NCBI GenBank assembly: GCA_046329435.1
Contig: JAXLUR010000006.1
Span: forward strand, 372,001 to 436,000
Length of the DNA: 64,000 nucleotides
Direction: 5' to 3'
From: M3007 sp046329435
GTDB taxonomy: Bacteria > Bacteroidota > Bacteroidia > Chitinophagales > Saprospiraceae
In this document: positions 53,209 through 61,731 of the stretch, in pieces
Layout: each line of letters begins with the position of its first letter
How positions within the stretch are numbered: position 1 is the first letter of the stretch
The notes under the pieces: model-generated
Told to the model about the DNA's origin: nothing
The model's database searches: none
Seen by the model: the letters and a program-made list of their open reading frames with translations, nothing else
Made by a program: the position numbers and the translations under genes

Positions 53209-54906
53209 ATGCAAGCACTCACCATCGCCATAGGCAAAAAAGGTATCACGTTTTTTATCGGGCATTATTTGCTCCCGACAATCCAGCAACTTATGGGGCA
53301 ATTGAAGCCGCCGGATCGTACGATGAATATTCCGGATTTCGGCTGGCCAACCGGGCCGGGCGACGAAATGGATTATTCGAATATCGTGATCACCCTCAGC
53401 AGCGGCGTTTTCCAGAATTTCAAACCGGTTTATCAGGGCTTTCAGCAGGGGCAGACAAGCGATGATCCGCCTGTTCACTTGTTTGAATTGCCTTATCAGG
53501 CTGATAATTTTTCCGTTCAATACAAGTGGAACGAAGCGTACAACTGGTTGTCGCAAGGCTGGTCTCGCGGCAGAGGCGGCTCTCATCATTTTGAAAGCAC
53601 AGGTTCCTCGAACGACAATTTTCACTATGCACCTGCTATCGGTAGCCTGACCATACCCATAGCCATACAATTCGTATTCAGCCAGGCCAACAATGAATGG
53701 GAGATGAATGTGCGGCCCTTCGACCTGCCCCCGATCCAAAACATGCAGTACAAGCTCCCTCGAAACAGTATTCTGAACAACCAGGTCAGCGGTTGCTCCG
53801 GCAATCACGCCAACGATACGACCATGCAGATGCTGTCGGCCATCGATTTCGCAACGCCTATCAACGGTCTGATAACCGGCACGCTGGCGAGCATCCCTGG
53901 CAGCGGCAACCTGGGCAACGGCATTCAGTTCGATTTTTCCGTCGGCGATGCGGGCCTGGCATTTCCCAACAACGACGGCATCCAGATCGCCGTAAAAGGC
54001 GGCGCCAGCTACCAGGGAACGGCCTACGACGCCCCGCCACCCGCCCCGCTCCCGCTGCCCGTTCCGCCCGGCGATGCCGACGAGCATCACCTCTACCTGT
54101 ATGTGTCGAGCTACGAGGTCGATGCGCTCGCCTGGGCTTTTTTCAAAGCCGGACAACTCGACCTTCTGGTTCAACCCGACCAGATACCAAATCCGGAGGC
54201 ACTGAAAGTGAAAAGTTACGTGAGCATGGAGTCGGCACTCCAGCCTTACGAAGCCTTCGTCATGTTTGCCCAAATCGAGCAAAACACCGCCCCTGCCACC
54301 TCTTTTCAGACCGTTTACTACTTCGATACGGCGGTGATGAACCAATTGAAAAACCAACTGCCCGCTTCGATCGACCAGCTGATTCAGGCTTTACAGGGCA
54401 ACGCCTATGTTTCACAAACCGATCTGGATAACTTCCTTCAGTCGGCCACCGTGCCGGCCAGTTACTTTTCGGTCATAGCGGATGCAGGCAAAATATCGGC
54501 GATGGTGCTGACGCAGGACCTGAATTTCACGCTGCTGATCCAGAATGGGCAAACGGATGCCCCCAACATCAAATTCGAAGTAAAACGCGTGGACATCCTT
54601 ACCGATCTGGCGCTGGGCATCAGCCCCAGCAAAACGCAGTCGATGCAATTCGGCTTTGCCAACGCCACCAACGTCTGTACGTTTCAGAGCAGTTCGATTC
54701 CGGGTTTCAACGGCGATGTTTTCGCGCAAATCGTGTGGCCGGTGACCGCCGAGTACAACTACGCCGCCAACCTCGTCAAACTCGGTCAGGAAGGCGTGCC
54801 GCTGCCGATCATGCAAGGATTTCAATTCGATTTTGAGAATGCGCAACTGAGCCTGCAGGAAGGTTACGTCTCCATCCTGGCCAATGTTTTATATCTCAAT
54901 TCCTGA
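53209..54906 (+). CDS. BPI/TULIP-like protein, paralogue 5
   Basis: The 565-residue protein starts MQALTIAIGKKGITFFIGHY, 20 bases after the previous stop. The first half shows 'DEMDYSNIVITLSSGVFQNF' and 'YNWLSQGWSRGRGGSHHFES', a basic Gly/His-rich loop found in no other copy. The Cys region is 'VSGCSGNHANDTTMQML'. The core begins 'GNLGNGIQFDFSVGDAGLAF', followed by NNDGIQIAVKGGASY. The hinge is 'PPAPLPLPVPPGDADEHH'. The C-terminal half has 'AMVLTQDLNFTLLIQNGQTD' and ends GVPLPIMQG with 'NVLYLNS'. The sequence closest to it in the C-terminal half is paralogue 1 (MVLTQ... and ATNVCTFQSSSIPGFNG-type strands). Confidence 0.75.
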   Translation: MQALTIAIGKKGITFFIGHYLLPTIQQLMGQLKPPDRTMNIPDFGWPTGPGDEMDYSNIVITLSSGVFQNFKPVYQGFQQGQTSDDPPVHLFELPYQADNFSVQYKWNEAYNWLSQGWSRGRGGSHHFESTGSSNDNFHYAPAIGSLTIPIAIQFVFSQANNEWEMNVRPFDLPPIQNMQYKLPRNSILNNQVSGCSGNHANDTTMQMLSAIDFATPINGLITGTLASIPGSGNLGNGIQFDFSVGDAGLAFPNNDGIQIAVKGGASYQGTAYDAPPPAPLPLPVPPGDADEHHLYLYVSSYEVDALAWAFFKAGQLDLLVQPDQIPNPEALKVKSYVSMESALQPYEAFVMFAQIEQNTAPATSFQTVYYFDTAVMNQLKNQLPASIDQLIQALQGNAYVSQTDLDNFLQSATVPASYFSVIADAGKISAMVLTQDLNFTLLIQNGQTDAPNIKFEVKRVDILTDLALGISPSKTQSMQFGFANATNVCTFQSSSIPGFNGDVFAQIVWPVTAEYNYAANLVKLGQEGVPLPIMQGFQFDFENAQLSLQEGYVSILANVLYLNS

Positions 54907-54927
54907 ACCCACTCCATTTTTTCTGCC

Positions 54928-56610
54928 ATGCAAGCCATTTCTGCCGCCATTGGGAAAGCCGGCATCCAGCTGTTTGCCCAACATATCGTAGCCGCACACG
55001 TCATCGAGCTGTTGAAAACCCTGCCGGCGCCCGACCGTTCCATTCCCGTGGGCGGAGGCTGGGACATTCCTTGCAATAAACCGCAGACAAAATACGCAGT
55101 TAGGGAAGGCTCGTTCGCCATTACACTGAACGGTGGCGTTGCGCAAAACCTTGATGCGAAATGCACGGCTGTCGAACAGGATCCGAAGGACAACACCATG
55201 TTTCAATGCACTTTCGCGGCCGGCCCTTTTTCCGTCAAATACAACTGGACGGAAAATTATGTGCGCAACACCTATTCGTATTTGCAAGGCATGGGCTGGG
55301 TGATGACCCGTTCCGAGAGCATTTCCAATCGCTACGACTACCTGCCGGGTTTTAACGGACTCACGCTGAAAGTCAAATTTCAATTCAAATACGACGCCGG
55401 CGCCGGCTGGGAGATGGTGGTGCAGGGCAAACCTGAAATCAGTACGACGGAGAACAACGCCAACATTCCTGCGGGCAGTGCGGTGTTGTATTCCGGCAAC
55501 CAGTGCAACTTCGGAAAGAGCGCCAGCGACGCAACCGTGCAGGCGCTTCAAAACATCGATTTTAACGGCAAAGTCGGCGACGTGGTCAAGGGTGTCATTG
55601 CCAGCATCCCCACCAGCGGCGAGCTGGGCGACGGCATCCGGTATGATTTTTCCAGTGGCGACGACGGCCTGAAATTCCCCGCCGCAAACAGCATTCAGAT
55701 GGGCGTAAAAGGCGGCGCCAGCTACAACGGCACGGCTTTTTCGAGCGCTACGCCACCCACCCTCCCCTTGCCGGCCCCGCCCGCCGAAAACGACATCCAC
55801 CACCTCGACATGTACGTCTCGAACTACGAAGTGGATGCGCTCAACTGGGCATTCTTCAAAGCCGGCCGACTCGACACTGTCGTGAATGCCGCCGACCTGC
55901 CCGATCCCGATGTATTGAAAGTAAAGACCTATGTGAGCATCCTGCCCGCCCTGAAACCCTTCGCGTCTTTTGCCATGCAGGCGCAGATTTCGCTGAATTC
56001 CGCGCCGACGACTTCGTTCCAACTCGTGTACGAACTGACGACCGAGGTGCTGAATACCCTGAAACTGAAGGTTTCGCAGCAGGTTTATCAACTGCTGACG
56101 GGTTTGCAGGGCAACAACTACGTATCCAAGGCGGCACTTGAGACCGACCTGAACGGCGCCGGCATCGACAGTTCCAATTTTTCAACGATCGAAACGGCCG
56201 CCCAAAGCATGGGAATGGTGGTCAGTCACGATATCCATTTTACCCTGATTATACAGAATTTCCAGCCCGAACAGCCGCAAATCGTCTTCAATGTCAAGCG
56301 CACCGATATCCTCGGCAATCTGGCGCTTGGCGTCGGCCCGAACAAGACGCAGACCATGCAATTTGGGTTTAAAAACGCCATCTGGACAGCCGGTTTTGTC
56401 AGCAGTACCATACCGAACTTCGACGGATCGAGCCTGGCAATGGTGTGGGGCACTGCCGGCGAACCCCGCTACGACAACCTGCTCGCCGCACTGGGCGCTA
56501 CGGGGGTGCCCATCCCGATCATGCAGGGGTTCACATTCGATTTTACCAACGCGGAATTGAACATGGAAGAAGGCTACGTCAGCATCAAGGCCTGTGTAGC
56601 ATATTTATAA
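54928..56610 (+). CDS. BPI/TULIP-like protein, paralogue 6 (divergent core)
   Basis: The 560-residue protein starts MQAISAAIGKAGIQLFAQHI. It is the most divergent copy. The usual Gly-Asn-Leu-Gly-Asn core is 'GELGDGIRYDFSSGDDGLKF' and the Asn-Asn-Asp-Gly turn is lost (PAANSIQMGVKGG). The first half has three private cysteines (IPCNK, AKCTA and FQCTF) besides the family Cys in 'GNQCNFGKSASDATVQAL'. The second half resembles paralogues 7 and 9 ('MGMVVSHDIHFTLIIQNFQP', 'IVFNVKRTDILGNLALGVGP'). It ends GVPIPIMQG and 'GYVSIKACVAYL', again with a Cys where the others have Leu-Ala-Asn. Confidence 0.72.
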   Translation: MQAISAAIGKAGIQLFAQHIVAAHVIELLKTLPAPDRSIPVGGGWDIPCNKPQTKYAVREGSFAITLNGGVAQNLDAKCTAVEQDPKDNTMFQCTFAAGPFSVKYNWTENYVRNTYSYLQGMGWVMTRSESISNRYDYLPGFNGLTLKVKFQFKYDAGAGWEMVVQGKPEISTTENNANIPAGSAVLYSGNQCNFGKSASDATVQALQNIDFNGKVGDVVKGVIASIPTSGELGDGIRYDFSSGDDGLKFPAANSIQMGVKGGASYNGTAFSSATPPTLPLPAPPAENDIHHLDMYVSNYEVDALNWAFFKAGRLDTVVNAADLPDPDVLKVKTYVSILPALKPFASFAMQAQISLNSAPTTSFQLVYELTTEVLNTLKLKVSQQVYQLLTGLQGNNYVSKAALETDLNGAGIDSSNFSTIETAAQSMGMVVSHDIHFTLIIQNFQPEQPQIVFNVKRTDILGNLALGVGPNKTQTMQFGFKNAIWTAGFVSSTIPNFDGSSLAMVWGTAGEPRYDNLLAALGATGVPIPIMQGFTFDFTNAELNMEEGYVSIKACVAYL

Positions 56611-56627
56611 CAATCAAAATTGTCATT

Positions 56628-58313
56628 ATGCAAGCACTAACCATTGCCATTGGCAAAACCGGCATCCATTTTTTTGCCCAGCAATTTTTGACCAACCAGA
56701 TTTTGACCCTCCTGAAAGGCCTGAATCCGCCCGGCCGTACCATCCCGGTTAATTCTTTCAGCTACGGCGACGGAAACGACACCTGGACAATCAATAACCT
56801 GAACATTCAACTGAACAACGGCAGCCTCGTCGGCTATTCCCCCTCGTATCAGGGCGTAGTACAAGGGACCAGTAACAATGTGGCCATTTTTACACTCAGT
56901 TTTCCCGCCGATTCATTTGTGGCCAGTTATGACTGGGTCGAAGCCTACGATTGGGTCGATAGCGGTTCGGTCGACAACAACGGGCACGACTATCCGTACC
57001 GGCATACCGGGAGCAAAACCAAAAACTGCGATTATTCCCCATCTTTTTCCGGCCTGACCGTACAGGTCATCGTACAATTTGTCTTCAATACGCAAACCAA
57101 TGCCTGGGAAATGACCGTGCAAAATACCCAGGGGAATGCGACCTCGCAGGACCCCAATATTCCCAAAGACAGCATACTTCAAAAGCAGTCGGGCGGCAAT
57201 TGCAGTTTTGAAACGCACGTCAGCGACGCCACCACGAAGGCCATCGACAACATCGATTTCGCCAAGCCAATATCGGACCTGATTTCCGGCATTCTGAAAA
57301 CCATACCCGGTAGCGGCAACCTCGGCAACGGCATCTTGTACGACTTCTCGCTGGGCGACGGCGGTATCCTTTTTCCCAACAACGACGGCATCCAGATGGG
57401 CGTAAAAGGCGGCGCCAGTTACAACGGTGCGACCTTTTCCGAGCCTTCACCACCCTCCCTGCCCTTTCCACTGCCCCCGGCCGACAGCGACACTCACCAC
57501 CTCTGCATGTTCGTCTCGAACTACGAAGTGGATGCGCTCAACTGGGCGTTTTACGAAGCCGGCAAACTGAACTGCGTGGTGAATCCTGACGACTTGCCCG
57601 ACCCGAACATATTGAAGGTAAAAACCTATGTCGCTCAGCTGCCCGCTCTGCAACCCTATCAGATCTTTTCGATGCAGGCGCACATCGAACTGAACTCGGC
57701 GCCGACGACGGCTTTCCAAATGGTATATGAAATCACGAAAGCCGTGCTGGCGCAATTGCAAACCCAGATGCCAACAGATCAATACAACCTCCTGACCAAT
57801 TTGCAGGGCAACAACTATACCTCGTTGAGCAGTCTGGAATCCGACCTGAACGCGTTGGGTATCGATCAGACTTATTACCCAACCGTCGAGAACGCGGCAA
57901 AAAGTATGGGAATGGTTGTCAGCCACGACATCAATTTCACCCTGGTCATTCAGAACTTCCAGACCAGCGAGCCGAACATTGTCTTCAACGTAAAACGAAC
58001 AGACATCCTGGCCAATCTGGCGCTCGGCATCGGGCCGGGCAATACCCAGACCATGCAGTTCAGTTTCAAAAACGTGACCTACGACGTCACTTTTCTCAAC
58101 AGCAACATACCTAACCTGGACGGAACGCTACTGGCGATAACCTGGTCGACTGTCGGCGAGACCAACTACGACACGCTGCTCTCCAAACTCGGCGCCAGCG
58201 GCGTACCCGTGCCTATCATGCAGGGGCTTCAGTTCGACTTTTCCAATGCCCAACTCAGCATCCAGGACAGTTACGTGAGCATTCTTGCCAATGTTATTTA
58301 TCAAAACTCCTAA
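56628..58313 (+). CDS. BPI/TULIP-like protein, paralogue 7 (mosaic)
   Basis: From the ATG at 56628 the product is 561 residues (MQALTIAIGKTGIHFFAQQF). The frame is open from 56445, inside paralogue 6, but the MQA start is conserved. The first ~300 residues follow paralogue 2 ('DTWTINNLNIQLNNGSLVGY', 'YDWVDSGSVDNNGHDYPYRH', 'GNCSFETHVSDATTKAI'). The last ~250 follow paralogue 6 ('MGMVVSHDINFTLVIQNFQT', 'IVFNVKRTDILANLALGIGP'). The switch occurs near the conserved 'VSNYEVDALNWAFYEAGKLN'. It ends GVPVPIMQG and NVIYQNS. The pattern indicates recombination between array members. Confidence 0.75.
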   Translation: MQALTIAIGKTGIHFFAQQFLTNQILTLLKGLNPPGRTIPVNSFSYGDGNDTWTINNLNIQLNNGSLVGYSPSYQGVVQGTSNNVAIFTLSFPADSFVASYDWVEAYDWVDSGSVDNNGHDYPYRHTGSKTKNCDYSPSFSGLTVQVIVQFVFNTQTNAWEMTVQNTQGNATSQDPNIPKDSILQKQSGGNCSFETHVSDATTKAIDNIDFAKPISDLISGILKTIPGSGNLGNGILYDFSLGDGGILFPNNDGIQMGVKGGASYNGATFSEPSPPSLPFPLPPADSDTHHLCMFVSNYEVDALNWAFYEAGKLNCVVNPDDLPDPNILKVKTYVAQLPALQPYQIFSMQAHIELNSAPTTAFQMVYEITKAVLAQLQTQMPTDQYNLLTNLQGNNYTSLSSLESDLNALGIDQTYYPTVENAAKSMGMVVSHDINFTLVIQNFQTSEPNIVFNVKRTDILANLALGIGPGNTQTMQFSFKNVTYDVTFLNSNIPNLDGTLLAITWSTVGETNYDTLLSKLGASGVPVPIMQGLQFDFSNAQLSIQDSYVSILANVIYQNS

Positions 58314-58325
58314 ACGTGATTTGTC

Positions 58326-60020
58326 ATGCAAGCCATCACCATCGCCATCGGCAAATCCGGCATCCTGTTTTTTGCCAAACAATTCCTTTCCAATAAAATT
58401 GTGACCCTGCTGAAAACCTTGCAGGCGCCGAGCCGCAATATCACGGTACCCTCGTTTAAATACAGCGAAGCCCCCTTGTCGACGACCACTGTCAGCAACT
58501 ATTCCCTGGAGTTGTCGCAAGGGCAAATCCTCAATTTCGCTCCGGATTTCGCCGATCAGGTCATACAGGGCCTGAACAATGGTATGACCGTGTTTACCCT
58601 TAATTTTAATGCCGGTCCTTTTCAGGCGGCCTACAACTGGGCCGAGACGTATCATTGGGACACGGTGGGCGTAACCGGCGGGCCGCGCCCGGTGCCGTAT
58701 CATCAGTCTGGCGACAGCAATTTTTCGGACAACTATTCGCCCGAGTTCTCCGGTATGCTGGTCACGGTGGCGGTACAGTTTGCCTTCGACACGCCATCCG
58801 GCTCCTGGCAAATCAGCGTTCAGAATACCAACGGCCAGTCCACCGCGCTCGATACCGGGCTGCCCTCCGGCAGCGTGCTCAGATTCCAGTCGGGCGGTTG
58901 CTCGGGTTATCATTTTGACCAGACCACTGCCCAGGCCATCGAAGACGTCAACTTCGGCCCGCCGATCAACGACCTGATTTCCGGCATCCTGAAAACTATA
59001 CCCGGCAGCGGCAACCTAGGCAACGGCATCGTGTACGACTTCTCGCTGGGCGACGGCGGCATCCTCTTTCCCAACAACGACGGCATTCAGATGGGGGTAA
59101 AAGGCGGGGCCAGTTACAACGGCCAGGCTTACCCGGCTACGCCGCCGCCGCCGCTTGCCATGCCCCCGGCGCCGGCCGACAGCGATTCGCACCACCTCAA
59201 CCTGTATGTATCGGGCTTCGAAGTGGACGCCCTGAACTGGGCTTTTTTTAAGGCGGGCGAATTGAATCTTGTGGTGAATAAACAAGACCTCGCCCATCCG
59301 GATGAACTGACGGTCAAACTGTACGCCGACGAGGGTGAGATAACAGCACTTAAGCCCTATGAGCCGTGGGATATGCAGGCCCAGGTTGTGCTCAACGCGG
59401 CGCCGACGACCGCCTTCCAAACCGTGTATGAATTTAATAAAACGGTGATGGACACCTTGCAAAATCTGTATCCTGACCTGAGCCAGCAGCTGAGCGATTT
59501 GCAGGGCAACAACTACCTCGATCTGAACAGCCTGGAAAACGAACTTAACGGACTCGCGATACCGCCTGCATTTTATGCCACAATCGAAGCGACAAGCCGA
59601 AGAACCGGTATGGTCGTCAGTCACGACCTGAATTTGATCCTCGTGATCCAGGATAAAAACCTGGCGCCGGCCGATTATCCCAATATTGTATTTCATGTGA
59701 CCCGTACAGACATCCTGACCGACCTCTGTCTCGGCAACGGCCCCAACCAGGCCCAGACCTTGCAATTTCAGTTCAGCAACTATACCTACGACGGCCGTTT
59801 TGTCAGTACCACGGTGCCTGGTATGGGCGGCGACCACTTTCCCTGCCTTTGGGGCGAGGTTTGTGAGCCGTTTTACGACCAGCATTTGCAAAGCATGGGT
59901 AAAAACGGTGTGCCATTGCCCATCATGCAGGGTTTACAATTCGAATTTACCAATGCCGAATTGGACATTCAGGATGGCTACGTGAGCATCCTGGCCAACG
60001 TCGTATATCAAAACTCATAA
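58326..60020 (+). CDS. BPI/TULIP-like protein, paralogue 8
   Basis: The 564-residue protein starts MQAITIAIGKSGILFFAKQF, 12 bases after the previous stop. The first half is its own ('TTVSNYSLELSQGQILNFAP', 'YHWDTVGVTGGPRPVPYHQS'). The Cys region is 'GGCSGYHFDQTTAQAI'. The core DNA is almost the same as in paralogue 7, a likely gene-conversion tract. The second half carries an insertion after 'LTVKLYADEGEITALKPYEP' and two private Cys in 'HFPCLWGEVCEPFYDQ'. It ends GVPLPIMQG and 'GYVSILANVVYQNS'. Confidence 0.75.
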   Translation: MQAITIAIGKSGILFFAKQFLSNKIVTLLKTLQAPSRNITVPSFKYSEAPLSTTTVSNYSLELSQGQILNFAPDFADQVIQGLNNGMTVFTLNFNAGPFQAAYNWAETYHWDTVGVTGGPRPVPYHQSGDSNFSDNYSPEFSGMLVTVAVQFAFDTPSGSWQISVQNTNGQSTALDTGLPSGSVLRFQSGGCSGYHFDQTTAQAIEDVNFGPPINDLISGILKTIPGSGNLGNGIVYDFSLGDGGILFPNNDGIQMGVKGGASYNGQAYPATPPPPLAMPPAPADSDSHHLNLYVSGFEVDALNWAFFKAGELNLVVNKQDLAHPDELTVKLYADEGEITALKPYEPWDMQAQVVLNAAPTTAFQTVYEFNKTVMDTLQNLYPDLSQQLSDLQGNNYLDLNSLENELNGLAIPPAFYATIEATSRRTGMVVSHDLNLILVIQDKNLAPADYPNIVFHVTRTDILTDLCLGNGPNQAQTLQFQFSNYTYDGRFVSTTVPGMGGDHFPCLWGEVCEPFYDQHLQSMGKNGVPLPIMQGLQFEFTNAELDIQDGYVSILANVVYQNS

Positions 60021-60033
60021 ACGTCTTCACATC

Positions 60034-61707
60034 ATGCAAGCCATCTCTATTGCCATCGGAAAAACAGGCATCAACTTTTTCGCCCAGCATTTCCTGAGCT
60101 CGCAACTGGAGCAGTTGCTGACCAAACTAAAGCCGGCCGACCGCAACATCAGCGTGCCGAATTTCAGTTCGCAGAACGGCGACGTAACCCTCGAGGTCTC
60201 CAATTTGTCGATCGCCCTCAGCAACGGCTCCCTGGCCGGGTTTTCTCCTGCTTTTCAAAATCTGGTGCAGGGCCTCGTAGCCGGCGTGCCGGCTTTCACC
60301 CTGAGCTTTCAGGCGCCCGGCTTTTCAGCCAACTACAACTGGTACGAAGCGTATCACCTGGACACCATTACCTTCACGCCGCCCAATTCGGTCTCGGACG
60401 TTCCAAGCGACCCCAGAAGTAACTTCGCATACGCGCCTGGATTCAGCGGCATGGCTGTTACGATCGTGATCCAGTTTGCCTTCAATTCAAGCGCAAATGC
60501 CTGGCAAATGACCGCCGGCAAAGGAAGCGCCAGTGCGCAGGGCCCTGTGGCCAATATTCCCCGCAACAGCATACTGTGGACGCAAGACACCCGATGTTTT
60601 GTCGGGCACGTCGATGAAACCACCGAAGCCTCCATCACTTCCACCGACTTTACGGGGCTGATCAACACCCTGATCAACGGCGTCGTCAGCTCCATCCAGG
60701 GCAGCGGCAATCTGGGCGACAACATCGTCTATGATTTTACGCCGGGCGACGACGGGCTGTTGTTTCCCAACAACGACGGCATCCAGATCGGCGTAAAAGG
60801 CGGCGCCAGCTACAACGGCACGGCTTTTTCGGGCATCACACCGCCTAAACTGCCCTTGCCGGCCCCGCTCGCCGACAGCGACACGCACCACCTCAATATG
60901 TACGTCTCGAACTACGAAGTGGATGCGCTGACCTGGGCGTTCACCCAGGCGGGAAAATTGAACCTGGTACTCAATCCGACCGATGTGCCCGATCCCGATG
61001 TATTGAAAGTAAAAACTTACGTCAGCTATTCGCAGGCATTGGAGCCTTATCAGTATTTCGCCATGCAGGCCCGGGTGACGCAGAACAGCGCGCCGGTGAC
61101 AGCCTTCCAACTGGTGTACCAGTTTCCCCAAGCAGTCATCAATACCCTGCAAAATCAATTGCCTGCGTCGGTCTGGAACTTGCTGAACAACAATATAGCC
61201 GGTAATAATTATGCCTCAAAATCCGACCTGGAAGCCAATCTGCAGGGCATCGGCATTGAAGCGGCATATTTCCCGACGATCGAAGACGCAGCCAAAACCA
61301 TGGGTATGGTGGTCCATCACAACATCAACTACACGCTCGTGATCCAGACTTCCGAATCGCCCCAGCCGACCATCGTATTCAACGTCACGCGCGTGGATAT
61401 TCTGAGCAACCTGCTATTGGGCATCAATGCCAACAAGGCCCAAACCCTGCAGTTTGTCTTTTCCAACGTGACCTGGAACTGCAGCTTTGTCAGCAGCAGT
61501 ATCCCAAAGTTTGACGGCTCTGTGCTCGACTCGGTCTGGGGGCAGGCCGGCGAGTCGGGCTACGCGACGATTATGGCCGAACTGGGCAAAACTGGCGTCC
61601 CGCTGCCTATCATGCAGGGTTTTCAATTTGATTTTGCCAATGCCGAATTGAGTATTCAGGACAGTTACCTGAGTATTCTCGCCAATGTTCAATACAACAA
61701 CGCCTGA
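60034..61707 (+). CDS. BPI/TULIP-like protein, paralogue 9
   Basis: The 557-residue protein starts MQAISIAIGKTGINFFAQHF, 13 bases after the previous stop. The first half includes 'VTLEVSNLSIALSNGSLAGF' and the Cys region 'DTRCFVGHVDETTEASI'. The core is slightly altered, 'GNLGDNIVYDFTPGDDGLLF', with a normal NNDGIQIGVKGGASY after it. The C-terminal half is related to paralogues 6 and 7 ('DVPDPDVLKVKTYVSYSQAL', 'IVFNVTRVDILSNLLLGINA'). It ends GVPLPIMQG and 'SYLSILANVQYNNA', the same last residues as paralogue 1. The pentapeptide-repeat gene follows after 24 bases. Confidence 0.75.
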   Translation: MQAISIAIGKTGINFFAQHFLSSQLEQLLTKLKPADRNISVPNFSSQNGDVTLEVSNLSIALSNGSLAGFSPAFQNLVQGLVAGVPAFTLSFQAPGFSANYNWYEAYHLDTITFTPPNSVSDVPSDPRSNFAYAPGFSGMAVTIVIQFAFNSSANAWQMTAGKGSASAQGPVANIPRNSILWTQDTRCFVGHVDETTEASITSTDFTGLINTLINGVVSSIQGSGNLGDNIVYDFTPGDDGLLFPNNDGIQIGVKGGASYNGTAFSGITPPKLPLPAPLADSDTHHLNMYVSNYEVDALTWAFTQAGKLNLVLNPTDVPDPDVLKVKTYVSYSQALEPYQYFAMQARVTQNSAPVTAFQLVYQFPQAVINTLQNQLPASVWNLLNNNIAGNNYASKSDLEANLQGIGIEAAYFPTIEDAAKTMGMVVHHNINYTLVIQTSESPQPTIVFNVTRVDILSNLLLGINANKAQTLQFVFSNVTWNCSFVSSSIPKFDGSVLDSVWGQAGESGYATIMAELGKTGVPLPIMQGFQFDFANAELSIQDSYLSILANVQYNNA

Positions 61708-61731
61708 GGCTTAACATTCAATTAATAAACT

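Larger units (their letters stand above)
48072..61707 (+). repeat. Tandem array of eight ~1.7-kb paralogous genes
   Basis: Eight homologous genes follow each other with gaps of 11-24 bases and a period of about 1.7 kb. Each contains a conserved DNA block around the codons for GSGNLGNG. Copies 7 and 8 are nearly identical at about 57279-57427 and 58974-59123. This is the footprint of serial duplication with gene conversion. Confidence 0.92.

Noticed and set aside
56445..56627. Upstream in-frame extension of paralogue 7 into paralogue 6 (likewise 49634 for paralogue 3 and 48030 for paralogue 2)
   Set aside because: All nine copies align from the MQA start; the extensions are unrelated to each other and read through the neighbouring gene or terminator.
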